Shown here: positions 55,924-64,000 of the stretch, piece after piece
Layout: each line of letters begins with the position of its first letter
Numbering within the stretch: the stretch's first letter is position 1
From: Nocardia vulneris
GTDB lineage: Bacteria; Actinomycetota; Actinomycetes; Mycobacteriales; Mycobacteriaceae
Assembly (NCBI RefSeq): GCF_001613425.1
Contig: NZ_BDCI01000001.1
Coordinates: forward strand, 434,001 to 498,000
Direction: 5' to 3'
Length of the DNA stretch: 64,000 bases
Program-made: the position numbers and the translations under genes
The notes under the pieces: model-generated
The model's input: only the letters and a program-made list of their open reading frames with translations
Databases searched by the model: none
Told to the model about the DNA's origin: nothing

Positions 55924-55984
55924 GATCAGGAGGAATTGGTGGCGGCATCGGCCGAGAGCCTGCCGCCACCAGTTCCTCCTGATC
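55924..55984. repeat. Inverted duplication encoding the same peptide on both strands
   Basis: Arms 55924-55947 (GATCAGGAGGAATTGGTGGC plus GGCA) and 55961-55984 are inverted copies with one mismatch in 24 bases, around a 13-base loop. Both strands can be read as DQEELVAA, with weaker similarity reaching WSV/WTI outside the arms. The element lies in the 288-base gap between the convergent FHA and XRE-cupin genes, where it may work as a terminator. The gap contains no complete gene. Confidence 0.65.
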
Positions 55985-56033
55985 GATCGTCCAGCTCCAG
56001 CGGGCGCAGGTTCTGCGTCGGGAACTGAAGCGT

Positions 56034-56639
56034 TCAGCGCTCTTTCGGCGCGGACGACGGGTCGGCGTGGACGTGGGCGCGCATTCCTTGGGGGCCGAAC
56101 AGGATGAGGAGTTCGACGGCGCCGCCGTCAGCGCTACCCAGCCAGTGGGGGACGGCGGTGTCGAATTCGGCGGCCTCGCCGGGCGGGAGGGTGAAGTCCC
56201 GGTCACCGAGCACCAGGCGCAGGTGGCCGTTGAGCACGTAGAGCCATTCGAAGCCTTCGTGCGTCTGCGGTGTGGGTTCGAGCGGTTCCGGGCGGGCAGG
56301 GATGATCATCTTGAACGCTTGGATCCCACCCGGCCGCCGGGACAGCGGCACGAAGACCATGCCGTAGCGGCGGATCGGTTTGAGGTGGATGCGCGGATCG
56401 CCGGTGCGGGGCGCGCCGACCAGGTCGTCCAGCGGGACGTCGTAGGTGCGGGCCAGCGGCAGCAGCAGTTCGAGGGTCGCGCGTCGTTGCCCGCTTTCGA
56501 GCCGGGACAGGGTGCTCTCGGAGACGCCGGTGCGGGCGGCGAGGTCGGCGAGGGTGAGGCCACGCTCGCGGCGCAAGGCGCGCAGGCGGGGGCCGACCAC
56601 GTCGAGCACGTCTTCGGTTTCGCGGTCCATGCCGCCCAT
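56034..56639 (-). CDS. XRE-family regulator with C-terminal cupin
   Basis: About 201 residues. The HTH is LRALRRERGLTLADLAARTG, then VSESTLSRLESGQRRATLEL. A cupin sensor domain follows (HEGFEWLYVLNGHLRLVLGD, PPGEAAEFDTAVPHWLGS) with the G-x5-H-like turns of the family. Such regulators bind small metabolites through the cupin. ATG 56639 or 56630 is used (MGGMDRET); the longer frame lacks a ribosome site. The divergent methyltransferase at 56721 is the likely target. Confidence 0.86.
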   Translation of the reverse strand: MGGMDRETEDVLDVVGPRLRALRRERGLTLADLAARTGVSESTLSRLESGQRRATLELLLPLARTYDVPLDDLVGAPRTGDPRIHLKPIRRYGMVFVPLSRRPGGIQAFKMIIPARPEPLEPTPQTHEGFEWLYVLNGHLRLVLGDRDFTLPPGEAAEFDTAVPHWLGSADGGAVELLILFGPQGMRAHVHADPSSAPKER

Positions 56640-56720
56640 CTTGCCGGAACCGCAAGTTTGCGTGCCAGATGGTGATGGGGCTGGCGAGACTGGGCGCGTC
56701 ACGACAAGTTAGGAGCCCCG

Positions 56721-57347
56721 ATGAGCACCACCGATGCGGTCACGTTCTGGGACGGCGTCTATGCGAACCGTCCGGCCGCGACCGATCCGACGCCGAATGA
56801 TCGACTCGTGGAAACGGTCACCGACCTGCCGCCCGGTGCCGCGCTGGATCTCGGCTGCGGCAATGGCGGAGACGCGCTGTGGCTGGCGCGGCGCGGATGG
56901 CGGGTGACCGCGGTAGACATCTCCGCGGTCGCCGTTGCGCGGCTCGCGGAACTCGCCGCCGCGCACGGACTGGGTGCGCGGGTCCAGCCGGAACAGCACG
57001 ATATGCGGGAGTCCTTCCCGCCGGGGCAGTTCGAACTGGTCACCGCCCACTACCTGCACACGCCGTTCGATCTGGACCGGGCTGCGTTATTGCGGCGGGC
57101 CGCGCATGCGCTGCGGGTGAGCGGGCTGTTGCTGGTCGTCGATCACGGGTCGACCGCGCCGTGGTCGTGGCAGCAGGATCCCGATCTCCGGTATCCGAGT
57201 CCGCTCGAGGTCGCGGCCGACCTGGCATTGGATCCGGCGGCGTGGACGATCGACCGGGCGGTCGCGGCCCCCCGGAACGCGCGCGGCCCGGACGGGCGCA
57301 CCGCCGAGGTCGTCGACCACATTCTGCTCATTCGCCGCATCACCTGA
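56721..57347 (+). CDS. Class I SAM-dependent methyltransferase
   Basis: A 208-residue methyltransferase. Motif I is ALDLGCGNGGDALWLARRGW, and the next strand is VTAVDISAVAVARLAELAA, then VTAHYLHTPFDLDR as motif IV. The short form resembles TehB/thiopurine-type and tellurite-resistance methyltransferases; the substrate is not known. A good ribosome site (TTAGGAG) precedes ATG 56721. It is divergent from the XRE-cupin regulator and followed by DinB after 13 bases, likely as one operon. Confidence 0.86.
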   Translation: MSTTDAVTFWDGVYANRPAATDPTPNDRLVETVTDLPPGAALDLGCGNGGDALWLARRGWRVTAVDISAVAVARLAELAAAHGLGARVQPEQHDMRESFPPGQFELVTAHYLHTPFDLDRAALLRRAAHALRVSGLLLVVDHGSTAPWSWQQDPDLRYPSPLEVAADLALDPAAWTIDRAVAAPRNARGPDGRTAEVVDHILLIRRIT

Positions 57348-57360
57348 AAGGAGCTCCCTC

Positions 57361-57846
57361 GTGCCGACCACCAAGCGTCGTAAGGACGCGCCCCCGCCGC
57401 GCACCGGAAGCAGCGAAGCCGCAACCCTGCGCGGGTTTCTCGACTACCTGCGCGATTCGATCGCCGCGAAGGTCGACGGTGCGCCCGAACCACAGGTCCG
57501 CACCGCCGCGGTGGCGTCGGGGACGAATCTGCTCGGCCTGCTCACCCACCTGACCGCCGTCGAACGCTCGATGTTCCTGGGTGACAACGTCACCGACTGG
57601 CAGGCGACCTTCCACGCCGACCCGGCGGACACCGTCGCCGAGGTCGTCGCCCGCTACCGGGCAGCAGTCGCACGAGCGAACGAAATCCTCGACGGCTGTA
57701 CAGATCTCACCGCACCCATCCCGCGGCCGGGCCGTCCGGCCCCCAGTGTCCGCTGGGCCCTGGCGCACATGATCGAAGAGACCGGGCGCCACGCAGGCCA
57801 CGCCGACATCCTGCGCGAACTCATCGACGGAACCACCGGACGCTGA
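57361..57846 (+). CDS. DinB family protein (DUF664-type)
   Basis: A 161-residue DinB/DUF664 protein starting at GTG 57361 behind AAAGGAG. It shows the metal-ligand signature in LLGLLTHLTAVERSMFLGDN and the C-terminal IEETGRHAGHADILRELIDG, which is the strongest family marker. It may be a mycothiol-dependent transferase or an adduct-handling enzyme; this is not provable here. It follows the methyltransferase by 13 bases. Confidence 0.85.
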   Translation: MPTTKRRKDAPPPRTGSSEAATLRGFLDYLRDSIAAKVDGAPEPQVRTAAVASGTNLLGLLTHLTAVERSMFLGDNVTDWQATFHADPADTVAEVVARYRAAVARANEILDGCTDLTAPIPRPGRPAPSVRWALAHMIEETGRHAGHADILRELIDGTTGR

Positions 57847-57974
57847 ACCGAATTCCTGGCCGAGCGGCGCGGACGGGCTGCTGACCGACAAGGCGGCTCG
57901 TTACCAGGCCGTAGGACCTGAACCGGGCCGGGTGGGCGGATTCGCCGGACACCATTCACCTTTGAAAGGAAGCT

Positions 57975-58991
57975 ATGAAAACCGAATCGCGGCCGATGCC
58001 GAACAGTTTCGCGCGCTCGATGGGAGCACTTGTTTTCGCTCTGACACTCACGATCGGTACTGCGGCGTGCACCACGACGGCGGCTGATGCGGTGCCGCCG
58101 TATGCCGTTGCTACGCAAGGTGATCCGAAGTTCGAGAATACCTTCCGGCACGAGTTCGCGGATGTCGACGGTGTCCGTATGCATTACGTGAAGGGCGGCA
58201 GTGGTTCGCCGGTGGTGTTGATCCACGGCTGGCCGCAGACCTGGTTCGGCTGGTGGCCGATCATGCCCGCCCTCGCCGAGAACCACACCGTGTACGCCGT
58301 CGATCTGCCCGGGCTGGGTGACAGTACGGGTTCGCCGAGCGGTTACGACAAAGCGACGCTGGCCGAGTATGTACACACGCTGATCGCGGATCGGCTCGGG
58401 GTGCGCGATGCCCAGGTGATCGGGCATGACTTCGGTGCCGCGGTGGCCTTCCAGTACGCCAGCCGATTCCCCTCCGACACCGCACGTCTCGGCTATCTCG
58501 ACCTGCCGCTGCCCGGGCCCGCGATCGACGGCCCCACCTACCGGTCGCTGAGCTGGCATATCGCCTTCCACGCACAGCGCCGCGTCCCCGAGGCGGTGGT
58601 GCGCGACGATGTGCGCGACTATCTCGCCCTGTTCTACCCGCAGGTCTCGTTCGGCGGGACGGCTTTCGGCGGCACCTCGGACCGCTCGCCGTTCACCGAT
58701 GCCGAAATCGACGAATTCGCACGGACTTACCGCAAGCCCGAGGCCCTCTCCGGTGGTTTCGAACTCTATCGAGCCCTCGACCAGGACGTCCGCGACACCG
58801 TGGCCGCGACACCGACCACCGTGCCCACCCTCCTGCTGACCGCCCAGGGGCAACTCGACCCGGTCCGCGCCACCGCCGCCCCCCGAATGACCAACATCGT
58901 GCAAGCGGCCGACGTCCCGCACGCGGGCCACTGGCTGGTCGAGGAAAACCCCGAGTTCGTCACCGCGCAACTACAGCGTTTCCTGCAGTGA
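57975..58991 (+). CDS. Lipoprotein alpha/beta hydrolase, epoxide hydrolase-like
   Basis: A 338-residue hydrolase with a lipoprotein signal: SMGALVFALTLTIGTAAC, in which GTAAC is a lipobox-like site with Cys near residue 32. The catalytic domain has HGWPQTWFGWWPIMPAL, the nucleophile motif GHDFGAA with an Asp (not Ser) nucleophile, and the His in DVPHAGHWLVEENPEFV. An Asp nucleophile with HGWPxxW is the mark of epoxide hydrolases and haloacid/haloalkane-type dehalogenases. A ribosome site (GAAAGGAAG) precedes ATG 57975. The protein is probably anchored outside the membrane. Confidence 0.84.
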   Translation: MKTESRPMPNSFARSMGALVFALTLTIGTAACTTTAADAVPPYAVATQGDPKFENTFRHEFADVDGVRMHYVKGGSGSPVVLIHGWPQTWFGWWPIMPALAENHTVYAVDLPGLGDSTGSPSGYDKATLAEYVHTLIADRLGVRDAQVIGHDFGAAVAFQYASRFPSDTARLGYLDLPLPGPAIDGPTYRSLSWHIAFHAQRRVPEAVVRDDVRDYLALFYPQVSFGGTAFGGTSDRSPFTDAEIDEFARTYRKPEALSGGFELYRALDQDVRDTVAATPTTVPTLLLTAQGQLDPVRATAAPRMTNIVQAADVPHAGHWLVEENPEFVTAQLQRFLQ

Positions 58992-59178
58992 CCGCCACCG
59001 AGCGCGCCGGTCGAACCGGGACTCGGCGACAGCGGTTGCTCTCCGGACCCGCTGTTTTGGCTGACCCGGCTGCCGCAACCGAACCGCGCCCCGGCTGTTG
59101 CGAGCGGTCCGCCGGCTGATCGTTGCCAAGCCCGCGCGGCTCGGCCTGGACGCGTGGGCGGCACAGTAACGTGGTGCC

Positions 59179-59712
59179 GTGCGGCCGATGCGGATGGGGT
59201 TGGGGAAGCGGGGTGCGTGGGCGGGGCTGCTCGCGGGCGTCGGGGTGCTCGGTGTGCTCGAGGTCGCGGTGCTGCATTTCGTGGTCGGGGCCTATGCCCC
59301 GCGGGTGGTGACCGCTGTGCTCGACGTGCTGTTCGGTGTGCCGACGCTGGCCTTGCTGGTGGCGATGGCTTCACCGCTGTGGAGTGTGCAGCGGGTGGAC
59401 GCCGAGCGGTTGCGGCTGCGGTTCGGCTGGCTCGCGGCTCTCGACGTGCCGCTGGGGATCGTCCGCACCGCCGAGCCCCACCGGCCGAGCGTCCGCCATC
59501 CCGCGCAGACGGGTCTGGATTTCGCGGAAGAATCCGCCACCGTCTCGCTGATCCGTTCGCCCGCTTCGGAATTGGTCCGCGTCGAGTTCACCGAAGAGGT
59601 GCCCGCGCGTATGCAAGGATTCCGCCGGGTACGTGCATGCTCGGCGGTCTTCAGCGTCGACGCCGCCGCCGAGTTCTGCGCCGCGATCACCGCCCGCCGG
59701 TCGAGCAAGTGA
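59179..59712 (+). CDS. Hypothetical membrane-anchored protein
   Basis: A 177-residue protein with two N-terminal membrane helices (WAGLLAGVGVLGVLEVAVLH and VVTAVLDVLFGVPTLALLVA). A soluble C-terminal beta-rich half follows (RLRLRFGWLAALDVPLG, TVSLIRSPASELVRVEF). The topology resembles small bacterial PH-domain-like membrane proteins, but no close family is recognised. Start GTG 59179 is plausible; an ATG at 59188 is an alternative. The gap 58992-59178 upstream and 59713-59900 downstream hold no gene. Confidence 0.6.
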   Translation: MRPMRMGLGKRGAWAGLLAGVGVLGVLEVAVLHFVVGAYAPRVVTAVLDVLFGVPTLALLVAMASPLWSVQRVDAERLRLRFGWLAALDVPLGIVRTAEPHRPSVRHPAQTGLDFAEESATVSLIRSPASELVRVEFTEEVPARMQGFRRVRACSAVFSVDAAAEFCAAITARRSSK

Positions 59713-59900
59713 CGCGGCGGCCGACCGTCGATCGCGAATCATGCACCCGCTTCGCACTTTCCGTGCTCACCGGCATGGCGAATGTGCCGTTCCAGGGGCC
59801 GGGCAGCGCCGCACGTGGCCAGGTATTCCCGACCGGCGCGGGGCATCACCGGTCGGCGTCTCCCACCGCCTCATTCGCGCCGGCGCGGGCGGCTCCCTCC

Positions 59901-60770
59901 TCACGCTGGGTGGAAAGCATCGCCGCCCACTTCGGCAGTGTCACAGAGGTGGTTGAGGAACAGGCGGGTGGTGGGGGTGGGGGTGCGGGTGGTGATGGCG
60001 TGCCAGGGTCGGTCCATGGGGGTGCCGGTGACCGGAAGGATCTGCAGCGCAGCGGTTTCGAGGTCCTGGGAGACGGCGTCGCTGTGAATCAATGTGACGC
60101 CGAGACCTTCTCGGGCCGCGGCGAGGACGGCACCGTGACTGCCGAGGGTCAGGGTGGGCGGCGCGAGGTCGAGTTGCTCGAGCAGTCCGAGGGTGGCGTC
60201 GCGGGTGCCGGACCCGCGCCCGCGCAACAGCCACGTGGCGTGCAGCGGGCGCTGGCCTGCCGTGCCGACGACGACCAGGCGGCTCGGTCGGCGCGCGCGA
60301 ATCACGAGTCCGGTGTTGCGAGGCGGGCGGCCGGCGATGACGAGATCTGTTTCGTGGTGCTGTAATTCGAGGAACAGTACGTCGCGCGGGTGCACCGAGA
60401 GGCTGAGTTCGATATCGGGGAAGCGGTGACGAAACGAGGCGAGCGGGCGCAGCAGCACGTATTCGCCCGCGGTGGCGACGACGCCGATGCGTAGTCGCCC
60501 GGTTTCGGCCTGCTGGACGGCGGCGTGTGCTTCGTTCATCAATCCGAGGATGCTGCGGCAGTACCCGGCGTAGACGCGGCCGGCCTCGGTGAGCACGATG
60601 CCGCGCCCGGACTTGGCGATCAGCTCGGCGCCCAACTGTTTCTCGATGTGCGCGACCGCCGCGGAGACGGCGGCCTCGGTGATGTGCAGCTGGGCGGCGG
60701 CGCGCCGGATGCTGCTCACCCTGGCCACGACCAGGAAAGTTTCCATCCTGGCGGCACTGACCGCTGCCAT
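59901..60770 (-). CDS. cbbR: LysR-family regulator, probably CbbR
   Basis: A 289-residue LysR regulator. HTH: VARVSSIRRAAAQLHITEAA, then VSAAVAHIEKQLGAELIAKS. The ligand domain follows from near residue 92. It is divergent from cbbL across a 386-base region, the standard place for CbbR, which activates Calvin-cycle genes in response to metabolites. The name rests on position and family; sequence alone cannot separate CbbR from other LysR proteins. ATG 60770 is the family-length start. Confidence 0.82.
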   Translation of the reverse strand: MAAVSAARMETFLVVARVSSIRRAAAQLHITEAAVSAAVAHIEKQLGAELIAKSGRGIVLTEAGRVYAGYCRSILGLMNEAHAAVQQAETGRLRIGVVATAGEYVLLRPLASFRHRFPDIELSLSVHPRDVLFLELQHHETDLVIAGRPPRNTGLVIRARRPSRLVVVGTAGQRPLHATWLLRGRGSGTRDATLGLLEQLDLAPPTLTLGSHGAVLAAAREGLGVTLIHSDAVSQDLETAALQILPVTGTPMDRPWHAITTRTPTPTTRLFLNHLCDTAEVGGDAFHPA

Positions 60771-62599
<1,829 letters not shown>

Positions 62600-62616
62600 C
62601 CGTCCAGGAGCCACTC

Positions 62617-63039
62617 ATGTATCTGCGTCACGGAACCTTTTCCTATCTGCCGGAATTCACCGATGCCGAGATCGCCGCGCAGGTGCGTTACGCCCTGCTC
62701 AACAGCTGGCCGGTGTCGATCGAATACACCGACGACCCGCATCCGCGCAACGCCTACTGGGAGATGTGGGGCCTGCCGCTGTTCGACCTGGACGAGCCCG
62801 ACGGCGTGCTCGCCGAGATCAACGCCTGCCGTGCGACATTCCCGCACCATTATGTGCGGGTGCTGGCCTATGACGCCCGCTACGGCAGGCAGACGACGGC
62901 GCTGAGTTTCCTGGTGCAGCGTCCGGGCGACGAGCCGGGTTTCGTGCTGACCCGTGCCGAGGGCCCGGATCGACAGCAGCGCTACGGCTTCCGTTCCTAT
63001 GCCACCGACGATCGCCAGGGGCAGCGGTATGGCGGCTGA
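62617..63039 (+). CDS. cbbS: Ribulose-1,5-bisphosphate carboxylase small chain
   Basis: A 140-residue small subunit. [20 protein letters not shown] is the red-type N-terminus, and [20 protein letters not shown] and [20 protein letters not shown] follow. The C-terminal extension ([20 protein letters not shown]) is the beta-hairpin addition of red-type small chains that fills the central solvent channel. It lies 17 bases after cbbL and its 3' end overlaps cbbX by 11 bases. Confidence 0.95.
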   Translation: MYLRHGTFSYLPEFTDAEIAAQVRYALLNSWPVSIEYTDDPHPRNAYWEMWGLPLFDLDEPDGVLAEINACRATFPHHYVRVLAYDARYGRQTTALSFLVQRPGDEPGFVLTRAEGPDRQQRYGFRSYATDDRQGQRYGG

Positions 63040-64000
63040 ACACAACGGTTTCCGGCTGCACCGTCCCGGCACCGGCGACGGCAGGCCGGTGCGCGCCGAG
63101 CCTGCCGCCGAGGCCGGGCCGCCGCCGCTGGACGACGATGCGCTGCTGGATCTTTCGACCGATATCGCGGGCAACGACGTCGAGGAGACGCTGCGCAGGC
63201 TCGACGCCGAACTGGTCGGGCTGGCGAATGTGAAGGGCCGGGTCCGGGAGATCGCGGCACTGCTGCTGATCGACCGGGCCCGGCAGCGGTTCGGGTTGAG
63301 TTCGTCGCGGCCCACCATGCACATGAGCTTCACCGGCGGCCCGGGCACCGGCAAGACCACTGTCGCGCTGCGCATGGCCGAGATGCTGCACGCGCTGGGC
63401 TATATCCGTAAACCGAAGGTGCACACCGTCACCCGTGACGATCTGGTCGGCCAGTTCATCGGCCACACGGCGCCCAAGACCAAGGAGGCGCTGGCCAAGG
63501 CGGCGGGCGGGGTGCTGTTCGTCGACGAGGCCTACTACCTGTTCCGCCCGGAGAACGAGCGCGATTACGGGCAGGAGGTGATCGAGATCCTGTTGCAGGA
63601 GATGGAAAGCGAACGCGACAGCCTGGTGGTGATCTTCGCCGGCTATCCGGATCGGATGGAGCGCTTCTTCTCCGCCAATCCGGGCCTGTCCTCGCGGGTC
63701 GCCCATCATCTGGAATTCGCCGACTACACGCACGCGGAGTTGCTCGGTATCGCCGAATTGATGGTGGCGCGGGAGAACTTCCGGTTCGATCCGGCCGCGC
63801 ACACCGCGTTCGCCGAGTACCTGACGGTGCGGATGGCCCGGCCCCGGTTCTCCAACGCGCGCAGCGTGCGTAACGCGCTGGACCGCTGCCGGCTGCGGCA
63901 GGCGAAAAGGCTGGTGGAGCTGCACCGGCCGCTCGGCAAGTCCGATCTGATCACGCTGACCGACCGGGATGTCTACGGCAGCAGCGTGTTCGAGCACGAC
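63029..64000 (+). CDS. cbbX: RuBisCO activase CbbX (3' end outside window)
   Basis: An AAA+ protein, 324 residues visible with no stop before the window end. Walker A is GGPGTGKT (103-110), Walker [13 protein letters not shown] (161-172), with [20 protein letters not shown] as the pore-loop/arginine region and [15 protein letters not shown] as sensor region. CbbX pulls the RuBisCO C-terminus to remove inhibitory sugar phosphates. ATG 63029 overlaps the cbbS stop by 11 bases. The first 35 residues are a non-conserved, Arg/Pro-rich leader. Confidence 0.93.
   Translation, partial: MAAEHNGFRLHRPGTGDGRPVRAEPAAEAGPPPLDDDALLDLSTDIAGNDVEETLRRLDAELVGLANVKGRVREIAALLLIDRARQRFGLSSSRPTMHMSFTGGPGTGKTTVALRMAEMLHALGYIRKPKVHTVTRDDLVGQFIGHTAPKTKEALAKAAGGVLFVDEAYYLFRPENERDYGQEVIEILLQEMESERDSLVVIFAGYPDRMERFFSANPGLSSRVAHHLEFADYTHAELLGIAELMVARENFRFDPAAHTAFAEYLTVRMARPRFSNARSVRNALDRCRLRQAKRLVELHRPLGKSDLITLTDRDVYGSSVFEHD

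Overview
This window is high-GC actinobacterial DNA, most likely from Nocardia or a close relative in the Mycobacteriales. That placement is an inference. It rests on dense short operons with ATGA/GTGA stop-start overlaps, frequent GTG starts, a complete 14-subunit complex I locus next to a response regulator resembling mycobacterial Rv3143, a protein O-mannosyltransferase of the Rv1002c type, and many F420/LLM, TetR, MarR, XRE and alpha/beta-hydrolase genes. I see no rRNA, tRNA, CRISPR array or intact insertion sequence.

Bases 1-14.8 kb are an accessory metabolic region: a carboxylesterase and methyltransferase, a MarR/hydrolase pair, a DinB protein, two LysR regulators, two short-chain dehydrogenases, an XRE regulator, a proline iminopeptidase-like hydrolase, an EamA exporter and a GNAT enzyme. 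It also holds several gene remnants: a secreted-protein gene broken by an amber codon, and fragments of a DUF1062 gene, an LLM oxidoreductase and a TetR regulator. Bases 14.8-31 kb carry a coiled-coil protein behind a perfect 14-bp hairpin, an LLM oxidoreductase, an amidase, the mannosyltransferase, several membrane proteins, and two TetR modules with visible palindromic operators. A gene-poor 0.9-kb stretch at 26.2-27.1 kb holds a nearly perfect 72-nt hairpin and a separate 75-bp inverted repeat. It ends at an aldo/keto reductase that has lost its 5' part but kept a MerR-type promoter. Bases 31-34 kb encode an SMI1/KNR4-LRR protein and a thioredoxin-reductase-like flavoenzyme.

Bases 34.2-50.0 kb are the nuoA-N operon on the minus strand, encoding proton-pumping NADH:menaquinone oxidoreductase. 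The genes are almost all overlapping. nuoH and nuoI form one continuous reading frame, and nuoG begins with a tandem repeat related to the start of nuoD. The Rv3143-like response regulator follows at 50.6-51.0 kb.

Bases 51.1-55.7 kb form an unassigned three-gene operon: a Rossmann-type protein, a four-helix membrane protein, and an 879-residue protein with a C-terminal FHA domain and a row of Pro-Thr-x-aromatic repeats. After a short inverted duplication come an XRE-cupin regulator, a methyltransferase, a second DinB protein and a lipoprotein hydrolase. The right edge (59.9-64.0 kb) is a red-type Calvin-cycle locus: cbbR divergent from cbbL-cbbS-cbbX, with cbbX cut by the window end. Together with complex I it suggests a capacity for CO2 fixation. 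The energy source is not visible here.
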